Positions 42,315 through 52,455 of a stretch of 64,000 bases of DNA are shown here, piece after piece. Under the pieces are notes generated by a model. It saw nothing but the letters and a program-made list of their open reading frames with translations, was not told where the DNA came from and searched no databases. The first letter of the stretch is position 1. Every line of letters begins with the position of its first letter. Position numbers and translations under genes: made by a program. The stretch is from Candidatus Sodalis endolongispinus (GTDB lineage: Bacteria > Pseudomonadota > Gammaproteobacteria > Enterobacterales > Enterobacteriaceae): positions 992,001-1,056,000 of the forward strand of contig NZ_JAFJYC010000001.1 in NCBI RefSeq assembly GCF_018777395.1, written 5' to 3'.

Positions 42315-43301
42315 ATGCGTCATTACTTTATCTGGGCGCTAGCGCTCACTTCATTATTCGCCCGCTCGGTCTGTGCTGCCGCACTGCCCGGTAACGGTGT
42401 GGTTGTCAAACCGGTACAAAGTTCACTGGCGGAAGAAGCCTTCCAGACCGAGTTGGTCAATCGGGCGCTGGAAACACTGGGCTACGATGTTCAGCCCACC
42501 AACGAAGTGGATTACAACGTCGCTTACACCGCTATCGCCAACGGCGACGCCACCTATCTGGCGGTAAATTGGAAGCCCCAGATGGAAGAGATGTACGACA
42601 ACGCCGGCGGCGATGGCAAATTTTATCGTCAGGGCACCTATATCGCCGGCGCCGCCCAAGGGTATTTGATCGATAAAAAGACCGCCGAGAAATACCATAT
42701 CCGCACGTTGGATCAATTACGCGATCCCAAGCTTGCCAAGCTGTTCGACACCGATGGCGACGGCAAAGCGGATATCAGCGGCTGTAACCCCGGCTGGGTC
42801 TGCGCCAATGTTATTGATGAGCAGATCAAGGGGTTCAACCTGCAAGCCACGGTGACGCAAAATCAGGGCAACTATGCGGCGATCATCGCCGATACCCTCG
42901 CCCGCTACCACCAGGGCAAGCCCGTGCTATACTACACTTGGACGCCTTATTGGCTCAGCGCCGAACTGGTGCCGGGACGGGATGTCGTCTGGTTGCAGGT
43001 ACCGCATTCCATCTATCCGGGCAATCAGGATACCCGGCTGCCTAACGGCAGCAACTACGGCTTCCCGGTCAACAACCAGCATATCGTCGCCAACAAAGCC
43101 TGGGCGCAGCAGAACCCGGCTGCCGCCAAGCTGTTTGCCGTCATGACCTTGCCGGTCGCCGATGCAAATGCGCAGAACCGGCAAATGCATCAGGGTGAAA
43201 ATACCCCGCAGGCGATCTCCCGCCACGTGGATAGCTGGATTGCCGCGCACCGGCAGCAGTTCGACAGCTGGATAAGCGCGGCCGAAGCGGCGGCAGACTA
43301 A
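42315..43301 (+). CDS. proX: Glycine betaine-binding protein ProX, first copy
   Basis: 328 residues with a signal peptide ([16 protein letters not shown]) and an OpuAC-type binding fold. The three Trp segments of the betaine aromatic cage are kept: [21 protein letters not shown] and [11 protein letters not shown]. An AAGAGGAA site precedes the ATG. It is more diverged from E. coli ProX than the next gene ([17 protein letters not shown]), so it may have changed affinity or ligand. Intact. Confidence 0.9.
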   Translation: MRHYFIWALALTSLFARSVCAAALPGNGVVVKPVQSSLAEEAFQTELVNRALETLGYDVQPTNEVDYNVAYTAIANGDATYLAVNWKPQMEEMYDNAGGDGKFYRQGTYIAGAAQGYLIDKKTAEKYHIRTLDQLRDPKLAKLFDTDGDGKADISGCNPGWVCANVIDEQIKGFNLQATVTQNQGNYAAIIADTLARYHQGKPVLYYTWTPYWLSAELVPGRDVVWLQVPHSIYPGNQDTRLPNGSNYGFPVNNQHIVANKAWAQQNPAAAKLFAVMTLPVADANAQNRQMHQGENTPQAISRHVDSWIAAHRQQFDSWISAAEAAAD

Positions 43302-43360
43302 CCTGGCGCCGCGGTCCGAACCGCGGCGTATTCTTACAACGACCAATACAAGGTAACCCC

Positions 43361-44359
43361 ATGCGCAAGATAGGATTAGGAGCGTTCGCGCTCACCGCGG
43401 TTTTCGCCGCACAAACCACGTTTGGCGCCGAATTGCCGGGCAAAGGCATTCAGGTACAGCCGGTGCAAAGCACCATTACCGAAGAAACCTTCCAAACCTT
43501 GCTGGTGAATAAAGCCCTGGAAAAATTGGGCTACTCGGTCCAGTCGCCGCGCGAAGTGGATTACAACGTGGCCTATACTTCAATTGCCTCTGGCGATGCC
43601 ACTTTCATGGCAGTGAACTGGGATCCATTACACGCGGATCAGTATCAGGCCGCCGGCGGCGACGCAAAGTTTTATCGTCAGGGTAATTATGTTGAAGGGG
43701 CGGCCCAGGGCTACCTTATCGATAAAAATACCGCCGAGAAGTATCACATCACCTCGATTGACCAGCTCAAAGATCCCAACATCGCTAAGCTGTTCGACGC
43801 CAACGGCGACGGCAAGGCAGATTTGTCGGGCTGTACGCCGGGATGGGGCTGTGAGGCGGTTATCAACCATCACATCAAGGCTTACGGACTGAGCGCCACG
43901 GTCGAACACAATCAAGGCAACTATGCGGCGATCATGGCCGATACCATCAGCCGCTTCAAAGAAGGGAAGCCTATTTTGTATTACACCTGGACGCCATACT
44001 GGGTGAGCGATGTGTTGGTACCGGGGCGTGATGTGGCGTGGCTGCAGGTGCCGTTCTCCTCGCTGCCGGGCGAGCAGAAAACGATCAGTACCAAGCTGCC
44101 TAATGGCGCCGATTATGGCTTCCCGGTCAACAGCATGCGCATCGTCGCCAATAAACAGTGGGCGGAGGCCAATCCGGCAGCGGCCAAGCTGTTTGCCATC
44201 ATGAAGCTGCCGATTGCCGATATCAACGCGCAAAACGCGCGGATGCATCAGGGCGAAGCGCAAGAAGCGGATATCGAACGCCAGACCGATGGCTGGATCA
44301 AGGCGCATCAGGCGTTGTTTGACGGTTGGGTACACACCGCCGAAGCCGCCGCCAAGTAA
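43361..44359 (+). CDS. proX: Glycine betaine-binding protein ProX, second copy
   Basis: 332 residues with a signal peptide ([19 protein letters not shown]). It follows E. coli ProX (330) closely: [68 protein letters not shown]. It starts 59 bases after the first copy and shares about two thirds of its residues by eye. One of the two is a duplication; this one is the better ortholog. A terminator follows. Intact. Confidence 0.92.
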   Translation: MRKIGLGAFALTAVFAAQTTFGAELPGKGIQVQPVQSTITEETFQTLLVNKALEKLGYSVQSPREVDYNVAYTSIASGDATFMAVNWDPLHADQYQAAGGDAKFYRQGNYVEGAAQGYLIDKNTAEKYHITSIDQLKDPNIAKLFDANGDGKADLSGCTPGWGCEAVINHHIKAYGLSATVEHNQGNYAAIMADTISRFKEGKPILYYTWTPYWVSDVLVPGRDVAWLQVPFSSLPGEQKTISTKLPNGADYGFPVNSMRIVANKQWAEANPAAAKLFAIMKLPIADINAQNARMHQGEAQEADIERQTDGWIKAHQALFDGWVHTAEAAAK

Positions 44360-44434
44360 GCGCGTCAGGAACCGGCCAGCAAGCCGGTACGGACGTCAGC
44401 CCGCGCCGGCGGGGTAAGGATGCCGGCGAAAAAC

Positions 44435-44465
44435 AGGCGAGGGGGATTCACCCCTCGTCTTTTTG
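44435..44465 (+). terminator. Rho-independent terminator after the second proX
   Basis: GCGAGGGG, a 6-base loop region and CCCCTCGT followed by CTTTTTGTTG, 75 bases after the proX stop. Ends the proVWXX transcript. Confidence 0.8.
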
Positions 44466-44511
44466 TTGTTAATCGGTAATAATACCCGCCCGTTGGTTAA
44501 ACGAATCCTGA

Positions 44512-45322
44512 ATGAAAACGTCCACAGATCACCCCAGCCTGAACCCGGCCTTAACACTCATTATGGCGATCGCTACCGGCCTCGCCGTTGCCAGTAATTA
44601 TTATGCCCAGCCGCTGCTGGATGCCATCGCCAGGACCTACCAATTGGCGGGATTTATTGTCACGGCGGCGCAGCTTAGCTATGCCTGTGGCCTGATGTTC
44701 CTGGTGCCTCTCGGCGATAAATTTGAACGCCGCAGCATGATCGTGGTGATGTCGGTGTTGGCCGCGATCGGCATGGTCATTACCGCCTCAGCGCCGTCGT
44801 TGCCTGTTATGCTATTGGGAACCGCCCCGCCCTGACCGGCCTGTTTTCCGTGGTGGCGCAGATTTTGGTGCCGCTGGCCGCCTCGCTGGCCGATCCTGCC
44901 CGACGCGGCAAAGTGGTGGGCACCATCATGAGCGGCCTGCTGCTCGGCATTTTGCTGGCCCGAACTGCCGCCGGCGCGCTGGCGGATCTTGGCGGCTGGC
45001 AAACCGTGTATTGGCTGGCCAGCGCCTTAATGATTGTCATGGCGGTGATTATGTGGTTTGCCCTGCCGCGCTATAAGCAGTATTCCGATCTGAACTATCG
45101 CCAGTTGCTCGGATCGATATTTAGTATTTACCGGCATTCGCCGGTATTGCGCAACCGTGCTCTGCTGGGCTGTCTCAGTTTTGCCTGTTTTAGTAATCTT
45201 TGGACGTCCATGGCCTTCTTGCTGGCCGCGCCGCCGTTTCATTACAGCGAGTCGACGATCGGCCTGTTTGGCCCGGGTGGCCGCGGGCGCGCTCGCGGCC
45301 ACCCGGGCCGGCACGCTGGCGC
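44512..45322 (+). pseudogene. MFS transporter (ygaY-like), frameshifted and 3' deleted
   Basis: Major facilitator, probably a sugar/drug efflux type. The first three to four helices (LIMAIATGLAVASNYYAQPLLDAIA, MFLVPLGDKFERRSMIVVMSVLAAIG) read from ATG 44512. A 4-base insertion at about 44823 (GTAPP-stop in place of GTALTGLFS) shifts the frame, and helices continue (VVAQILVPLAASLADPARRGKVVGTIMSGLLLGILLAR). The gene ends abruptly near 45322, where ygaZ sequence begins. About two thirds of an MFS protein remains. Its place between proX and ygaZ matches E. coli ygaY. Confidence 0.82.
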
Positions 45323-45735
45323 CCCGTAAAACCGCCCTCTGGGCGTTCGGTCTGACCGATGAGGTGTTTGCCGCTGCAATTAGCCGGCTTAGGCCGGGAC
45401 CACCGCAGTTGGTCGGAGGACTGGATGATAGGCGTCGCGCTGTGCGCCTGGCTGTCGTGGGTGCTCGGTACGCGCTGGCGGGCGTGTGCTCCTGCAACGG
45501 CCTTCTCGACGACTGTCCCGCCGTGTCGGCGGCGCTGGGCTTTATGTTACCGGCGCTGTTCCTGAGTTTTCTGCTGGCCGCGTTCCAGCGGCGGCAAAGT
45601 CTGGTTTTGGCTGCCGCCCTGGTCGGCGCGCTGGCGGGACTGTGGCTGGTATCCATCCCCATGGCGATTCTGGGCGGCATCGGCGGCGGCTGTCTGGCGG
45701 CGCTGCTTGCGCCATGGCAGGAGGGCCGCCCGTGG
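45323..45735 (+). pseudogene. ygaZ: YgaZ (branched-chain amino acid exporter), 5' deleted
   Basis: The large subunit of the YgaZH valine exporter (AzlC family, 245 residues in E. coli). Only the C-terminal half remains, starting at KTALWAFGLTDEVFAAAI right after MFS sequence. Two compensating shifts occur: RSWSEDWMIGVALCAWLSWVLGT is in a second frame, then GFMLPALFLSFLLAAFQRRQSL and LVGALAGLWLVSIPMAILGG return to the first. The deletion removed about 110 codons. ygaH follows immediately. Confidence 0.82.
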
Positions 45736-46070
45736 GTAATACGGTATTTATCATTGCCTGCGTGGTCGGGACGGCAAATTTTCTGTTTCGCTGGTTACCG
45801 CTGCGTCTGGCAGGCAACGCCGGCCGCAGGCCGTTGCGCAATGGCCTGCTCGGCCGGGTGCTGGACAGTATCGGTATTGCCGCCATTTGCGCATTGCTGG
45901 TGGTGTCCTGCCTACCCGACATCATGCACGAACCTCAGCGCGCGTGGCCCGCGCTGGCGGGTTTTTTAACCTTGACGCTGCTATTTGGCCGCACCCGCAG
46001 CATTGTGATGGCAACACTGTCCAGCGCGTTGGTCTACGGTGTAGTATATAAGTGCTTGCTGATGTTTTGA
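45732..46070 (+). CDS. ygaH: YgaH (AzlD-type exporter subunit)
   Basis: 112 residues from GTG 45732 (E. coli 111). The small membrane subunit of the YgaZH L-valine exporter with about four helices; LFRWLPLRLAGNAGRR, LDSIGIAAICALLVVSCLPDIMH and GRTRSIVMATLSSALVYGVVYK are conserved. The start overlaps the ygaZ end. The gene is intact, but without YgaZ it should have no export function. Confidence 0.85.
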   Translation: MGNTVFIIACVVGTANFLFRWLPLRLAGNAGRRPLRNGLLGRVLDSIGIAAICALLVVSCLPDIMHEPQRAWPALAGFLTLTLLFGRTRSIVMATLSSALVYGVVYKCLLMF

Positions 46071-46207
46071 CCGGTCGCGTCGTGAGTGGGTAAATTAACA
46101 TTACCTCAACACTTATATAGACGTCTAAACTTTCCAGCCTGACAATATTTACATGGGTGATTACATCAGTTATTATACAGTCTGCAACTAATGAGGTGCA
46201 GGTTACG

Positions 46208-46726
46208 ATGGAAAGCTCGTTCACCCCGATTGAACAAATGTTAACGCTGCGTGCGCAGCAAAAAAGTGATTTTCCTTTGCAGGAAGTGCTCTTGACCCGT
46301 TTATGCATGCATATGCAGGGAAAATTGCTGGAAAATCGCAACCGTATGCTGAAAGCCCAAGGGATCAATGAAACCTTGTTTATGGCGCTGGTAACGCTGG
46401 AATCTCATGCTACCCGCAGTATTCAACCATCAGAACTGAGCTCGGCGCTGGGCTCATCGCGCACCAATGCCACCCGGATCGCCGATGAGTTGGAGAAGCG
46501 CGGTTGGATCGAGCGTAAAGAAAGCGAAAATGATCGCCGTTGTTTGCATCTGCATCTGACGGAGGCCGGCCAGGCGTTTCTGGATAACCTCTTGCCGCCG
46601 CAATATAACTGCCTGCTTTCCCTGTGGTCGACGCTCAATGAAGCGGAAAAACAGCAATTGGAAAGCCTGACCCGCAAGCTTTTGAATAAGCTGGACACGC
46701 TTATCGCGGAACAAGCTGTGCTGTAG
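46208..46726 (+). CDS. emrR: MarR-family repressor EmrR/MprA
   Basis: 172 residues from ATG 46208 (E. coli 176). Winged-helix repressor of the emrRAB multidrug efflux operon and other genes, derepressed by uncouplers and phenolics. The recognition helix ([35 protein letters not shown]) and wing ([14 protein letters not shown]) are almost identical to E. coli. emrA and emrB, which follow in E. coli, are absent; a terminator and yfiF follow instead. Intact. Confidence 0.94.
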   Translation: MESSFTPIEQMLTLRAQQKSDFPLQEVLLTRLCMHMQGKLLENRNRMLKAQGINETLFMALVTLESHATRSIQPSELSSALGSSRTNATRIADELEKRGWIERKESENDRRCLHLHLTEAGQAFLDNLLPPQYNCLLSLWSTLNEAEKQQLESLTRKLLNKLDTLIAEQAVL

Positions 46727-46749
46727 TGCGTTAACCGCCTGCCCGGGTA

Positions 46750-46783
46750 AACGCCGCGAGAGATATCCCGCGGCGTTTTTTTG
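46750..46783 (+). terminator. Rho-independent terminator after emrR
   Basis: AACGCCGCG, a 10-base loop region and CGCGGCGTT followed by TTTTTT, 24 bases beyond the emrR stop. It also lies just beyond the end of the convergent yfiF. Confidence 0.85.
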
Positions 46784-46799
46784 CGCCCTTACGCCGCCG

Positions 46800-47914
46800 C
46801 TAGCCGCGGTTTTGCCGCCACCATTCCGCCAGCAGAATACCGGCGCTGACGGACACATTCAAACTCGGCACCCGGCCGCTGCCGTTGATGGTCACCGCGA
46901 TATCCGCCTGGGACAACACCGCTTCCGATAGCGCGCTGACTTCTTCTCCCAGTACCAGCACCGTCCGGGCAGGCATCTTCACCGTCGACAGCGACGTGCC
47001 GCCGTTACCGGTGAGGGTGACCACGGTGTAACCGGAACGCTGGAAACGCTGCAGGTCCTGCAACACATCGTCGCATTGTATGGCTTTGACGTGCTCAGCT
47101 CCCCCTTCCGCGGTGCGCACTGCGGCGCCGGAATCCAGCAGGGCGCTGTCGCTCACCATCACGCCATTTACACCGAAGTGGGCACAGCTGCGCAACATCG
47201 CACCGAGATTGTGAGGATTACTCACCTGCTCCAGCGTCAGCACGCAATCCTGTTGTTGCGCCGCGGCGGCAGCCAGATATCCGTCGGCATCAAGGCCGGC
47301 GCGCTTTTTAATCAGAAAACAGACGCCGCCATGGTGCTCGGTGCCAGAAGCTTTGGCCAGCTCATCGTCTTCCACCACGTGATAAGCTTTACGATTGGCC
47401 GCCATCCAGCGCAGCGCATCGCGAAACCGCGGCGTCACCGCTTGCTCAAACCAGGCCCAGACAATCGCGTCCGGCCGGTTGCGAAACAGCGCCTGACAGG
47501 CATTTTCACCGTAGACACGGGTTTCTTCGGCGCGCTGGCGGCGTAATTGTTCGGGATCAATCTGACTTTTGCCGCTGATCCCACCATGATCCGGCACGGC
47601 GGCGTCATCGCCGGCGTAAAAGGTCTTCCACGGCGAATCCGGCGCGTCGCCGCGCGCACGCCGCTATCGTCGCGGGACGGGGAGTCCTGACGGGCGTGAC
47701 GCGCCGCCTCACCCGAGGCACGGTCGGCACGGTCGCCGCCGCGGGCGCCGGAGGTGTTCCACGGACTACGTCCCTCACTGCGCTGGTCGCCCCTGCGATC
47801 GTCAGCGGAGGCGCGCGAGGATGGGCGGCGCGTTTGCTCCTGCTCTTCCTCTTTACGCACATACATCACGCGGACTTTGCCGTTTTTGCCCTTTAACGAA
47901 TCGTTATCGCTCAT
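46800..47914 (-). pseudogene. yfiF: SpoU-family RNA methyltransferase YfiF, frameshifted
   Basis: TrmH/SpoU-fold methyltransferase of unknown RNA target (E. coli 345 residues). The basic, disordered N-terminus (SLKGKNGKVRVMYVRKEEE, RSPWNTSGARGGDR) starts at ATG 47914. Near 47645-47660 the frame changes. The catalytic part then reads [24 protein letters not shown] and on to SPOUT knot motifs [26 protein letters not shown] and [18 protein letters not shown]. The lesion is in the low-complexity region, so an internal start (for example 47597) could still give a catalytic domain. Divergent from trxC, as in E. coli. Confidence 0.85.
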
Positions 47915-48134
47915 ATTGCCCTCCCCCCTCTGATGGGCGCGAAGATTACCCCATCTCCATCCATATAGCTACCGGGTTAAGGTAAAAGCCGGCAACTATC
48001 AAAACCATTGAACAAATCATTTTGTCACCCGGTATTTCTTTTACCATACTTTGACAACTTACCCATTAAAAGCGCGCGTGTCATCGGTCGGAAAAGTCTC
48101 CGGCCCGGCAAACTCGCTTATCAGAGGCAACATT

Positions 48135-48575
48135 ATGAATACGGTTTGTGCATCCTGCCTGGCAACCAATCGCCTGCCGGACGATAGGATTAATGATGAC
48201 GCCAATTGAGGCCGGTGTGGCGAACCGTTACTGGACGGAACGGTTGTCCACGCCACGGCCGCCACCCTGGACAAACTGCTGCAAGACGATCTGCCCGTCG
48301 TTATCGATTTCTGGGCGCCGTGGTGCGGCCCCTGCGTCGGCTTCGCGCCGGTTTTCGATGCTGTCGCCGGCGAACGTCGCGATAAGGTGCGCTTCATCAA
48401 GATTAATACCGAAGCCGAGCCGACGCTGAGCAGCCGTTTCGGCATTCGCAGTATTCCTACCATTATGTTGTTCAAGCAGGGACAAAAAGTGGACTCGCTG
48501 CACGGCGCCATGCCCAAAGCGCCCTTCGAGGAGTGGCTGGATGAAGGACTCTACCTGCAAGGCACCACCTCGTGA
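48135..48575 (+). pseudogene. trxC: Thioredoxin 2 TrxC, in-frame TGA at a zinc Cys codon
   Basis: 147 codons in one frame (E. coli 139). An N-terminal CxxC zinc finger (NTVCASCLATNRLPDDR ... DDAN-stop-GRCG) precedes the thioredoxin fold with the active site [12 protein letters not shown]. The TGA at 48207-48209 stands where E. coli TrxC has the third zinc-ligand Cys. All else is conserved ([33 protein letters not shown]). No good internal start remains before the active site. Order yfiF-trxC-yfiP is as in E. coli. Confidence 0.9.
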
Positions 48576-48732
48576 GACGCGCGCGGCGCGCCTGACTACT
48601 CCCCTGAGCGCCGCGCGTGACTTACCCGCGCGGTGGTGCAGTCCACTCGCCTGCTGAGGTTGCCGCCAGCGGTTCTCTGGTAACGCGGGACAGCGCGGGC
48701 GGTTCCGCCACCCGGGTTCTGCTCAGGGTCCG

Positions 48733-48897
48733 CCCTATGTGCGATGCCGCAGAGAGTTGCCATGGTCTGCGATGCCGCAGAAGGTTGCCATGGTCTGCAA
48801 TGCCGCAGAAGGTTGCCATGGTCTGCGATACCGCAGAAGGTTTCCATGGTCTGCGATGCCGTAGAAGGTTGCCATGGTCTGCGTTGCCACAGACGGT
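48733..48897. repeat. 28-bp tandem repeat, about six copies
   Basis: Units start at 48743, 48771, 48799, 48827, 48855 and 48883 with exact 28-base spacing. The unit reads GATGCCGCAGAAGGTTGCCA then TGGTCTGC. Each unit has an internal inverted repeat TCTGCG-N4-CGCAGA across its junction, and copies differ by 1-3 bases. Since 28 is not a multiple of 3, the array is not coding. The gap 48576-49046 has no gene. Confidence 0.88.
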
Positions 48898-49046
48898 CGT
48901 GATAATATACGTTGCCGCAGGGGGGCGCCACCGGAGTTAAATGCTACCCAGACCTGCGCCACCACGGCGGCAAGCAGGCAAAAAGCGTTACCCTTCACCT
49001 GAGCGCTCCGGTACACTCGTCCTCTTTTGACACCGCCGAACTTCCC

Positions 49047-49759
49047 ATTACCCAAAACGCCGTTCTGGCCTTGCGCCAATTCCGTTTGCAGCAATCGACG
49101 CGTCCGTTTCGCGCCCGCGGCTGCCGCGTGCTGCGTGATGCGCTGCGAGCATTGCCTGCTGCCGCGCCGGCTCTGTTTATGCTCTACCATTATGCCGCAG
49201 CAGGCCAGCAGTCGGTTTTGTCTGGTGATGTTCGATGCCGAACCCTTGAAACCCAGCAATACCGGCCGGTTAATGGCCGACATTCTGCCCACCACGCAGG
49301 CGTTTCTCTGGTCACGTACTGAACCGGATCCGGCCATGCTGGCGGCGGTGGCCGATTCGGGCCGTCAACCTTATGTGGTGTTTCCCGCCAGCCATACGCC
49401 GGCCGGGCGGCAGGTCGTCAACCATATCCTGCCCGATGCCGCGGCCGCCGCTGTTTATCCTGCTGGACGGTACCTGGCCCGAGGCGGGCAAAATGTTCCG
49501 CAAAAGCCCGTGGCTGACGCAGTTTCCGGTATTGTCGCTGGCATTGCCCAGCGAGTCGCAATATGGCCTGCGCGGCAGCCATGGCGCGGGACACCATTGC
49601 ACCGCGGAGGTGGCCGCCGCGTTGCTCATGCAGACGTGGTATCACGCCGCCGCTAACACACTGATGGCCCATTTTGCGCTCTTTCGTCATCGTTATATGG
49701 CCGGCAAATCCCACGCGCCGCGCGGATTGTCCCCCGCCGTCACAGCAGAAATGGAATAA
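49047..49759 (+). pseudogene. yfiP: DTW-domain tRNA aminocarboxypropyltransferase YfiP/TapT, frameshifted
   Basis: TapT makes acp3U47 in tRNA (E. coli 232 residues). The likely start is ATT 49047 (ITQNAVLALRQ; E. coli begins MTENAVLQL), so even the start codon seems mutated. After STRPFRARGCRV a shift near 49128 leads to CEHCLLPRRLCLCSTIMP and EPLKPSNTGRLMADILP. A second shift near 49440 leads to PLFILLDGTWPEAGKMFRKSP, which contains the DTW motif, and HHCTAEVAAALL. Three lesions; non-functional. Confidence 0.85.
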
Positions 49760-49800
49760 AACGCGTACACTTATCCCGTCAACCAGCGGGGGAGGCAGTG

Positions 49801-52307
49801 ATGAGTTTACGGGGACTGGAGGCGCTGCTGCGGCCTAAATCGATTGCGGTGGTTGGTGCATCGGACACGCCCGGCCGCGCCGGCAACCTGATGATGCGCA
49901 ATCTGCTTGACGCCGGATTTGGCGGTAGTGTGTACCCACGGCCGACGCAATGTGGACCTGCTCACCGCTTTGGGCGAACGAGGCTGCAAGACCGCCATCG
50001 TGCTGTCGGCGCCGGCGACGCAATTCGACGAACTGCTCGCCTGTGCCCAGCGTTTCGGCATGCGGTTGCTGGGCCCCAACAGTTTGGGGCTGCTGGCGCC
50101 GTGGCAGGGTCTGAACGCCAGCTTTTCGCCGGTCCCTATTCATCGTGGCAAATTGGCGTTTATTTCGCAGTCGGCGGCGGTATCCAATACCGTGCTCGAC
50201 TGGGCGCAGCAGCGCGCCATCGGGTTTTCCTACTTTATCGCTCTCGGTGACAGCATTGATATCGATGTCGACGATATGCTGGATTTTCTGGCGCGCGACG
50301 GTAAGACCAGCGCGATACTTCTGCACCTGGAGCATCTCTCCGACGCCCGACGTTTCCTTTCCGCCGCCCGTGTGGCGCGGCGCGCAATAAACCGATTCTG
50401 GTAATTAAAAGCGGCCGCACCATCCAGGCGCAGCAGTTGCTAAACTACCATCCCGGCCGCGATGCCGCCTATGACGCCGCCATTCAGCGGGCCGGGCTGC
50501 TACGGGTACGCGACACCCACGAACTGTTTTCAGCGGTGGAAACCTTAAGCCATATGCGATCCCTGCGGGGCGAACGCTTACTGATCATCAGCAATGGCAT
50601 TGCACCCGCGGCATTAGCTCTGGACGAGCTGTTGCGCCGCCATGGCCGGCTGACGCCACCATGGCGGCACTGGCGCAGGCGTTGCCGGCGACGGTGAAAC
50701 CCGGTAATCCGCTGGATCTCGCCGACGATGCGACGCCGGAACGTTATCGCGCCGCGCTGTCGGCGCTGATGGGCAGTAAGGATTTCGATGCGTTGCTGAT
50801 AATCCATGCACCGAGCGCCGCCGCGCCCAGCAGTGAAACCGCCCGCGAGGTGATTGACACGCTGGCCGAGGCTGCCCGCTCTGGTTCGGTAACCCTACTG
50901 ACCAACTGGAGCGGCGAGTATTCTTCACAGCAGGCGCGCCGCCTGTTCACCGAGGCGGGCCTGCCGACCTATCGTACCCCCGAAGGGGCGGTGACGGCAT
51001 TCATGCACATGGCGGAATACCGGCGCAATCAGCGACAGCTGATGGAGACGCCAGCGCTGCCGGTCGGGTTGACCGTCGATGCCGCCCACGTCCACCAGAT
51101 GATCCGCGAAGCGCTGGATCAAGGGATAACCCGGCTGGAAACCCATGAAGTCAGGCCTATTGTTGAAGCCTATGGTATCAAGACGTTGCCCACCTGGATC
51201 GCCGCCGACAGCGACGACGCGGTACGGCTCAGCGAAGGACTCGGTTATCCGGTGGCGCCAAAACTGCGGTCCGCCGATATTGCCCATAAATCCGACGTGC
51301 AGGGGGTGATGCTCGCGCTACGCAACGCGGCGGAAGTGGCGCAGGCGGCCAGCGCGATGCTTGAGCGCGCGGCAGTTACCTATCCCGCGGCGCGCATTGA
51401 AGGACTGTCGGTGCAGAGCATGGCCAGCCGCGACGGCACGCAGGAACTACGCATCAGCGTGGAACAAGACTCGGTATTTGGCCCGCTTATCCTGTTAGGC
51501 GATGGCGAAAGCGACTGGCGCGCGGGGGCGCCGGTGGCGGTAGCATTACCGCCGCTCAATATGGCCTTGGCGCATCACCTGGTGCTGCAAGGGTTAAAGA
51601 TGGGCGCCCTGCGCAACCACCGCCCGCTGTATCCTTTGGATCTCGCGGCGCTCAGCCAATTGCTGGTGCAAGTCTCCGATCTGGTGGTGGATTGCACGGA
51701 AATCACCGCGCTGAATGTCAGCTTGCAATTAAGCGAGTACCATGGCGATCTTGGCGCGCTGCTGGCTATCCGCCCCTATCCGCGCCAGCTGGAATCGGTG
51801 GTGACGCTCAATAACAGCCAGCGCTGTCTGTTCCGGCCGATTTTACCGGAGGACGAACCGCTGCTGAAAGCCTTTATCGGTCTGGTGACCCGCGATGATC
51901 TCTATTACCGCTATTTCAGCGAAATTAGCGAATTTACCCATGAAGATTTGGCATATATGACGCAAATCGACTACGATCGGGAAATGGCGTTTGTGGCGGT
52001 CGTACAACAGCAGGATCGAGAGGTTATCATTGGTGTTACCCGCGTCATTGCCGACCCTGACAACACCGATGCGGAATTCGCGGTACTGGTACGTTCCGAT
52101 TTGAAAAAACTGGGGCTCGGGCGCATGCTGCTGGAAAAGATGATAGATTACGCCCGTGCCCACGGTTTGCAGCGGCTGACCGCTATCACTATGCACAACA
52201 ACCGCGGCATGATAACGCTGGCGCGCAAATTAGGGTTTACGGTAGATATTCAAATGCAGGACGGTATCGTCGCGCTGTCGCTGGCACTGGAACCGGCTAC
52301 AGCATGA
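49801..52307 (+). pseudogene. pat: Protein lysine acetyltransferase Pat/YfiQ, multiply broken
   Basis: Acetyl-CoA-dependent protein acetyltransferase (PatZ, 886 residues in E. coli) with an inactive ADP-forming acyl-CoA-synthetase-like part and a C-terminal GNAT domain. A deletion of about 30-35 codons at 49910-49925 joins NLLDAGF to TPDLAVVCTHGRR out of frame. Shifts lie near 50380 (before RNKPILVIKSG) and 50650-50665. An in-frame gap of about 15 residues follows DCTEI. The GNAT domain (AEFAVLVRSDLKKLGLGRMLLEKMIDYA) is intact in the last frame, from 50661. Confidence 0.88.
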
Positions 52308-52455
52308 GTTCTGCCGACAGCGGGCAAGGATTAGCCGAGCAGTTGAAACATGCCCACAAGCAACAGAAGTAGTGGTATTATGGCCGATTCAACGCAAATA
52401 TTTGTTTGCATAGGGTCATTCTAACCTTCGATGATAAGAGAAGAAGCGCACTGTG

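Noticed and set aside
46119..46126. AGACGTCT as a MetJ box upstream of emrR
   Set aside because: MetJ needs at least two tandem 8-mers; only one is present and emrR is not a methionine gene.
48207..48209. TGA at a Cys codon of trxC as a selenocysteine codon
   Set aside because: Sec is not known in the TrxC zinc finger, no SECIS-like hairpin was evident directly downstream, and neighbouring genes carry many plain nonsense codons.
48733..48897. CRISPR array (28-bp repeats)
   Set aside because: The repeats are directly adjacent with no spacers, and no cas genes are present.
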